A stretch of 64,000 nucleotides of DNA, from assembly GCA_021463145.1 (NCBI GenBank), contig JAJTWZ010000009.1, positions 1-64,000 of the forward strand. The letters are read 5' to 3'. The DNA comes from Blastocatellia bacterium. Its GTDB lineage: Bacteria; Acidobacteriota; Blastocatellia; UBA7656; JADIYM01. Below, one piece after another: positions 59,853 through 64,000 of the stretch (position 1 is its first letter; each line of letters starts with the position of its first letter). The position numbers were made by a program, and so were the translations under genes. The notes beneath the pieces are model-generated. The model was not told the DNA's origin. It did no database searches and saw only the letters and a program-made list of their open reading frames with translations.

Positions 59853-62578
59853 TGACGACATCGGACCCGATCTCGGCCGACCACGCCGAGAGCTACTACA
59901 AGCGAGAGCACACCGAGGACTACTACGTCGGATCGGAGACGATCGGCACGTGGTTCGGCAAGGGAGCTGCGAAACTCGGCCTCACGGGTGACGTCCGTCG
60001 CGAGCATTTCCGGCGCGTGCTCGACGGCCGGCACCCGGCGCTCGAGCTAGAGCTCGTGCGCGGGTCGACGGCGAAGGACGGCAAGCGGACGGCGGCGTGG
60101 GACGTGACGTTCGCGGCGCCGAAGTCGGTGAGCATAGTAGCCGTTATCGGACGCGATGAACGGGTTATTGCGGCCCACGACGCGGCGGTCCGCGATGCCC
60201 TTTCGGCTGTCGAGGCCTGCGCTCGGGGACGGCTTCGGGAGCATCGGCGGGGGGCTCTCACCGGCAATCTCGTCGTCGCGCAGTTTCGTCACGAGACGTC
60301 GCGGCAGCTCGACCCTCACCTGCACACGCACAACGTCGTCGTGAACATGACGAAGCGGAGCGAGCGCACCTGGTCGGCGCTCGATTCTTCGTTTCTCTTC
60401 GAGCTTCAGCACTACGGGACGGCCGTCTACCGGGCGCGACTCGCCGAGGAGCTCGAACGCGCTGGCTACAGCACACGCTCGACGGGACGCGGGACGTTCG
60501 AAATCGAAGGTGTTTCGGACGCGGCGATCACCCATTACTCGCAGCGACAGAGCGCGATCATCGCGCGACTTCGCTCGCAGGGCGCGCCCGAGGACGCTGC
60601 CGAGTACAAGAAAGCGAGACGTGCGACCAGGCCCCGGAAGCGTCACGTCTCGCGCGAGCAGCTCTCGCGGCTCTGGGGCGCGCCCGAAGTCGCAAGCCCT
60701 GCGGCAGCGCCATCGGCGGAAGAATCATCGGACAGCGAATCGGGAAGGCGGAAACGACGTCGACGACGAAGGACTCCGGCGCTCGAGGCGAGCGTCGAGC
60801 CCGACGAGACATCCGTTGCAATCCACGGCGAAACGACGGCCGTCATCCGAACCGCTCGTGAGTCGATCGTGCCGGCGACCGTCGCAGAGCCGAATCGTGC
60901 GAAAGTCCGCGAGACTGTTCGCTTCGCCGTCGAACACGTGTCGGAACGGCTTGCCGTCTTCGATCGTCCCCGGCTTGTCACCGAGGCCCTGGCAGCCGAG
61001 CCCGGCGCCGTCCGCAGGCGCGACGTCGAGCGAGAGATCGACCGGCTCCTTTCGCGCGGCGCGCTCGTCGACCACACCACGCTGCCGGCCATGACGACGC
61101 GGGAAAACCTCGAGCTCGAGCGCGACATCGTCGCGAGGGTCACGCGGGGCCGCGGCGCCGTGGAACCGATTCTACAGAACGCCGAGTTCCCCGATCACGG
61201 CCTGTCAGAAGAACAGCTCGCGGCGGCAAAGGCGATTCTCGCGAGCCCCGATCGAACGGTTGGCGTCCAGGGATACGCGGGCACGGGAAAGACGACGCTG
61301 CTTCGAGCCGTTCTCGACCGGGCTACCGCCGCTGGCTTCATAGTGCGTGGCATCGCGCCGACGACGGGCGCAACCGAGGAGCTCATCCACGCAGGCCTCG
61401 ATTCCCGAACGCTCGCGTCGCATCTTGCTCACCCTGGCGCGGCCCGGGACCGGGAACTGTGGATCGTCGACGAGGCAAGCCTGATAGCGACACGGGCGAT
61501 GGCGGACCTTCTACGGCAGGCGGACGCGGCCGGCGCGAGAGTCGTTCTCGTCGGCGACATCAGGCAGCATTCAGCGGTCGAAGCCGGAGCGCCATTTCGC
61601 GTCCTGCAGAGCGAGGGAATGCAGACGCTTTCACTCAGCGACATTCGCCGGCAGCGAAACAAGGGCCTGCGGGATGCGGTCGTACTCGCCGCAACTGGAT
61701 CGCCGCGCAGTGCGGCGCGTATGCTCGAGGCATCGGGTGTCGTCGAAGAGATTGCCGACTGGCATCATCGCCACGAGGCAATAGCGGACGCCTATGCAGC
61801 GGAGCCTTCGGGAACGCTCATTGTCGCTCCGTCAAATGCCGAGCGCCGCGAGCTCAACGAGTTGATTCGGGAGCGTCTCCGTGCTCAAGCACGAATAGCT
61901 GGCGGAGACGTCGCCGTCGAAACGCTTCACGGACGCGACCTGACGCGCGCCGAGCGCCGTCTGGCCGCAAGATACCGGGAGGGCGACGTCCTGCGGTTTC
62001 GGAGAGGAGCACGTGCTCACAGAATCGCGGGTGGCTCCTATGCAACGGTTGTGGCAAGAGACGAAGCGCGAAACGTCCTCACGGTCATGCTGCCGAACGG
62101 ACGACACGCGACATACGACCCGCGGCGACTGTCAGGAGTCGACATCTATTCGACCGAGGAGAAGGCCTTCGCCGCAGGAGACCGCATCGTCATTCGCACG
62201 CCGATGAAGCGAGAGAAGATCCCGAACGGTGCCATTGGCACGATCACGGCGATTGACTCGGAAGGCGGCGCCCGGATCGCCTTCGATGGGCGGTCGGCGG
62301 AGGTGACGCTCGATCTTCGGAGCGCGAGACATCTCGACTACGGCTACGCCGTAACGTCGCACTCCTCGCAGGGCAAGACTGTCGATCGGGCGCTTGTCGC
62401 CATCCGAACCCGGCATCCGGGCCTGCTCGTGAACTCCTCGCAGTTCTACGTCTCCATATCGCGAGCCCGCGACAGTGTGCGTATCTTCACGGACGATCGA
62501 GGACGATTGGCCCCGGCGGTCTCGCGTCCGGCGCCGGCGCCCGCAGCTCTCGACCTGGAGCACCGGCAGGACCTTTGA
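59849..62578 (+). CDS. MobF-family relaxase-helicase (TrwC/TraI-like)
   Basis: ATG 59849 overlaps the coupling-protein stop (ATGA) and gives 909 residues. The relaxase domain (1-300) has the paired tyrosines Y16-Y17 and Y25-Y26 as in TrwC, the F-A-A-P-K-S-V-S strand, and the metal triad H-L-H-T-H near residues 155-159. The helicase domain (about 440-900) is RecD/Tra type with Walker A GYAGTGKTTLL near 475, Walker B IVDEASLI, LVGDIRQHSAV, a late Y-A-V-T-S-H-S-S-Q-G-K-T and V-S-I-S-R-A-R. All catalytic features are intact. It would nick oriT, bind the 5' end and unwind the strand. Confidence 0.92.
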   Translation: MMTTSDPISADHAESYYKREHTEDYYVGSETIGTWFGKGAAKLGLTGDVRREHFRRVLDGRHPALELELVRGSTAKDGKRTAAWDVTFAAPKSVSIVAVIGRDERVIAAHDAAVRDALSAVEACARGRLREHRRGALTGNLVVAQFRHETSRQLDPHLHTHNVVVNMTKRSERTWSALDSSFLFELQHYGTAVYRARLAEELERAGYSTRSTGRGTFEIEGVSDAAITHYSQRQSAIIARLRSQGAPEDAAEYKKARRATRPRKRHVSREQLSRLWGAPEVASPAAAPSAEESSDSESGRRKRRRRRRTPALEASVEPDETSVAIHGETTAVIRTARESIVPATVAEPNRAKVRETVRFAVEHVSERLAVFDRPRLVTEALAAEPGAVRRRDVEREIDRLLSRGALVDHTTLPAMTTRENLELERDIVARVTRGRGAVEPILQNAEFPDHGLSEEQLAAAKAILASPDRTVGVQGYAGTGKTTLLRAVLDRATAAGFIVRGIAPTTGATEELIHAGLDSRTLASHLAHPGAARDRELWIVDEASLIATRAMADLLRQADAAGARVVLVGDIRQHSAVEAGAPFRVLQSEGMQTLSLSDIRRQRNKGLRDAVVLAATGSPRSAARMLEASGVVEEIADWHHRHEAIADAYAAEPSGTLIVAPSNAERRELNELIRERLRAQARIAGGDVAVETLHGRDLTRAERRLAARYREGDVLRFRRGARAHRIAGGSYATVVARDEARNVLTVMLPNGRHATYDPRRLSGVDIYSTEEKAFAAGDRIVIRTPMKREKIPNGAIGTITAIDSEGGARIAFDGRSAEVTLDLRSARHLDYGYAVTSHSSQGKTVDRALVAIRTRHPGLLVNSSQFYVSISRARDSVRIFTDDRGRLAPAVSRPAPAPAALDLEHRQDL

Positions 62579-62730
62579 CGATTCCTGCCGTCGCCAATCA
62601 GGTCTGACGACGTAACAACCACCGCGCGAACGGCACCTTGGCTCCCTCTCGCGTCCGACGTAATGGGTTGGTTGCTATTCTAACATCCGCCTTCGGTGTC
62701 TCTGAAAATTCCAAGAAAGCGGGTAGTGGG

Positions 62731-63669
62731 TCAGTTTGAATCGGGATCGCCGGGAGGGAGATCGAGGGGCGGCTGACTCGGTGCCGGAGCACGATCATGC
62801 ACCTTAACGATGCGAAACGATCTATTGAGGTAGACGTTGGTGGTGCCCGCCAGTAGCCTCTGCTCGATCTCAAGCGCGACATCTAGGATGTCACCGGTAC
62901 CAAAGACTACTTCTCGACGCTCGACTTTGCCGATGTAGTCTTCATCTGCCATCTCAGCGAAGATCCTCACGCCGTCGTAAACGAGTTCCCACTTATAGCC
63001 TGGCAGTAGGGACGGCTTGAGGATGCTGAGTCGCGCTTCCCTAGCCTCGACGCGGATCTGATCCGGCACCGCCTGAGCGTCGACGGTTGCCGCCAGCGCC
63101 TTAAACTCGGAGCGATCGATCGCTACCAGCGGCCTTCTGTTGTCGCCGTCGATTTCCTTGATGGCCAAGCCCGTCACCTTTTGATCTTGACCGACGGCTC
63201 CGAAGAGGCCGGACATAGCGTCTTGGGCAGCAGGCGCATCGAAGACGTGCTTCGTGGAGGCATCAATCACAACGTGAGCGTTGTCCCCGAAGTGAAAATG
63301 ATAGTTTGAGCCAACTTGCGTCGGAGGCTGGGTCTGCGGCTTGGATGTCAGGAGACGCTTCAGCTCGATGACCTTCTTGACCAGATCCATCACAGCAGAG
63401 CCAACGACCTTTGCAGCGAGCAGACCTTCGTGTGAGGCGACCATCGCGAGAGAACCTACGATCGCCGATTCAAGGTCATAGCCGAGAATGTAACTGCCCT
63501 CGCGCTGGGCCTTGATCTGGATCGTGATCTGGCCGCCCGGATACAGCTCGGCATTAGCTTCCTTCACGAGCGCAACGAGGCTGACGAGCGAGACCCCAAG
63601 CGTCTCTGCTGAAATCTGGGAGGGCTTACCCTCGAACTCGATCTCGTAAGCCGATTCAGCGGTTGGCAT
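62731..63669 (-). CDS. Unknown protein, possibly mobile-element associated
   Basis: ATG at 63669 has AGGAGG six bases upstream and gives 312 residues. The N-terminal 75 residues alternate strands and helices (YEIEFEGKPSQISAETLGVS, then ITIQIKAQREGSYILGYDLE). A hydrophobic helix region at about 85-105 could be buried or membrane-touching. HFHFGDNAHVVIDAST lies near 140. The C-terminal half is beta-rich and ends in a Pro/Asp-rich tail. No family is recognised. It is convergent with the relaxase gene, 152 bases away, and next to an IS fragment. Confidence 0.6.
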   Translation of the reverse strand: MPTAESAYEIEFEGKPSQISAETLGVSLVSLVALVKEANAELYPGGQITIQIKAQREGSYILGYDLESAIVGSLAMVASHEGLLAAKVVGSAVMDLVKKVIELKRLLTSKPQTQPPTQVGSNYHFHFGDNAHVVIDASTKHVFDAPAAQDAMSGLFGAVGQDQKVTGLAIKEIDGDNRRPLVAIDRSEFKALAATVDAQAVPDQIRVEAREARLSILKPSLLPGYKWELVYDGVRIFAEMADEDYIGKVERREVVFGTGDILDVALEIEQRLLAGTTNVYLNRSFRIVKVHDRAPAPSQPPLDLPPGDPDSN

Positions 63670-63733
63670 GCCGTACCTCCTGCCTTTCACACCGAAGGTA
63701 ACAGAGTCGTCATGCCCGCTCAAATCACCCCGG

Positions 63734-64000
63734 TCAGTCGAGCAACGCCACAATTTCTTCGATGGTCCAAACGTGGTCGCTCACCTCGGCTTCCATCGCA
63801 GGCGTGACGCGCAAGCTCGAATGCACCTTGCAGAAGTTGTACGTCATCGACGTGCAGCACAACCGCGTGCTCGTGGTTCTCGATCTTCTTCGAGAAGCCA
63901 TTCGTGAGGCGCGTGAACCGGCGCATCGACATACGAATCGAGAGGTTGTGGCGCTCGACGTAGCTCGTTGAAACGTGCTTCTTGTCCGGGCTGCCAGTGA
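63734..64000 (-). pseudogene. Frameshifted 3' end of an IS1-like DDE transposase
   Basis: Reading leftwards from the window end: [20 protein letters not shown], then [18 protein letters not shown], typical of the C-terminus of IS1-type transposases. After VLH the homology continues in another frame with [20 protein letters not shown], then [16 protein letters not shown] and a stop (63734-63736). One extra base near 63862 explains the shift. The conserved E of the DDE set (YVERHN) is visible. The 5' part lies beyond the window. Confidence 0.75.

Overview
The window is GC-rich bacterial DNA with tightly packed genes and many ATGA/GTGA overlaps. It looks like a large mobile element (conjugative plasmid or integrated conjugative element), or a stretch of several accessory modules. 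It carries a ParA partition ATPase, a winged-helix Rep/ParB-like partner, a tyrosine recombinase, a plasmid-type CHC2/TOPRIM primase, a second Rep-like protein, a ribbon-helix-helix relaxosome-type protein, a TraD-type coupling ATPase and a MobF (TrwC/TraI-like) relaxase-helicase. The host cannot be named from the sequence. Type IV pilus genes, murein genes and promoters placed directly on start codons would suit several under-sampled phyla, but that is a guess.

Layout. 1-4.0 kb (+): cell-envelope cluster with an M15 carboxypeptidase-like protein, a YCF48/BNR-like propeller, a lytic transglycosylase and a MoxR ATPase. 4.07-6.55 kb: RHH regulator, candidate centromere, parA and a partner gene containing a 15-bp-period repeat. 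6.6-20.9 kb: integrase followed by a defence-island-like series: PD-(D/E)xK nuclease-like protein, membrane-anchored proteasome-like Ntn hydrolase, ATPase-TOPRIM, diadenylate-cyclase-like protein, twin AP2 protein plus a broken duplicate, AlbA_2 protein, a Cys-His-Asp protein with a zinc-ribbon partner, and an aegerolysin-like protein. 21.1-25.7 kb: MurC, then MurA, a GT4 glycosyltransferase and a class II aldolase-like protein. 25.8-36.4 kb (-): caspase-like membrane protein and a seven-gene operon PilMN-PilO-PilB-PilC-propeller lipoprotein-primase-HD-GYP. 36.9-43.7 kb: secreted and membrane proteins, a frameshifted nucleotidyltransferase and a second RHH regulator. 44-48 kb: two-winged-helix Rep-like protein, a small Cys protein and a Gfo/Idh-HAD fusion. 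48.2-53.9 kb (-): prepilin operon and a HerA-like ATPase. 54-56.5 kb: mostly gene-free, with a decayed MntA/HepT pair and a candidate oriT. 56.5-62.6 kb (+): relaxosome protein, coupling protein and relaxase. The window ends in a frameshifted IS transposase fragment.

How it may work together. The relaxase, coupling protein and primase would process DNA. No VirB-type mating-channel gene is visible. The only envelope-spanning machine encoded here is a type IV pilus/type II secretion-like assembly, and its operon also carries the primase and a c-di-GMP phosphodiesterase. Wall-cutting enzymes and two propeller proteins fit an envelope-crossing role. A conjugation apparatus built on a type IV pilus is the most interesting hypothesis here. 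The island behind the integrase is the second candidate for an undescribed system.
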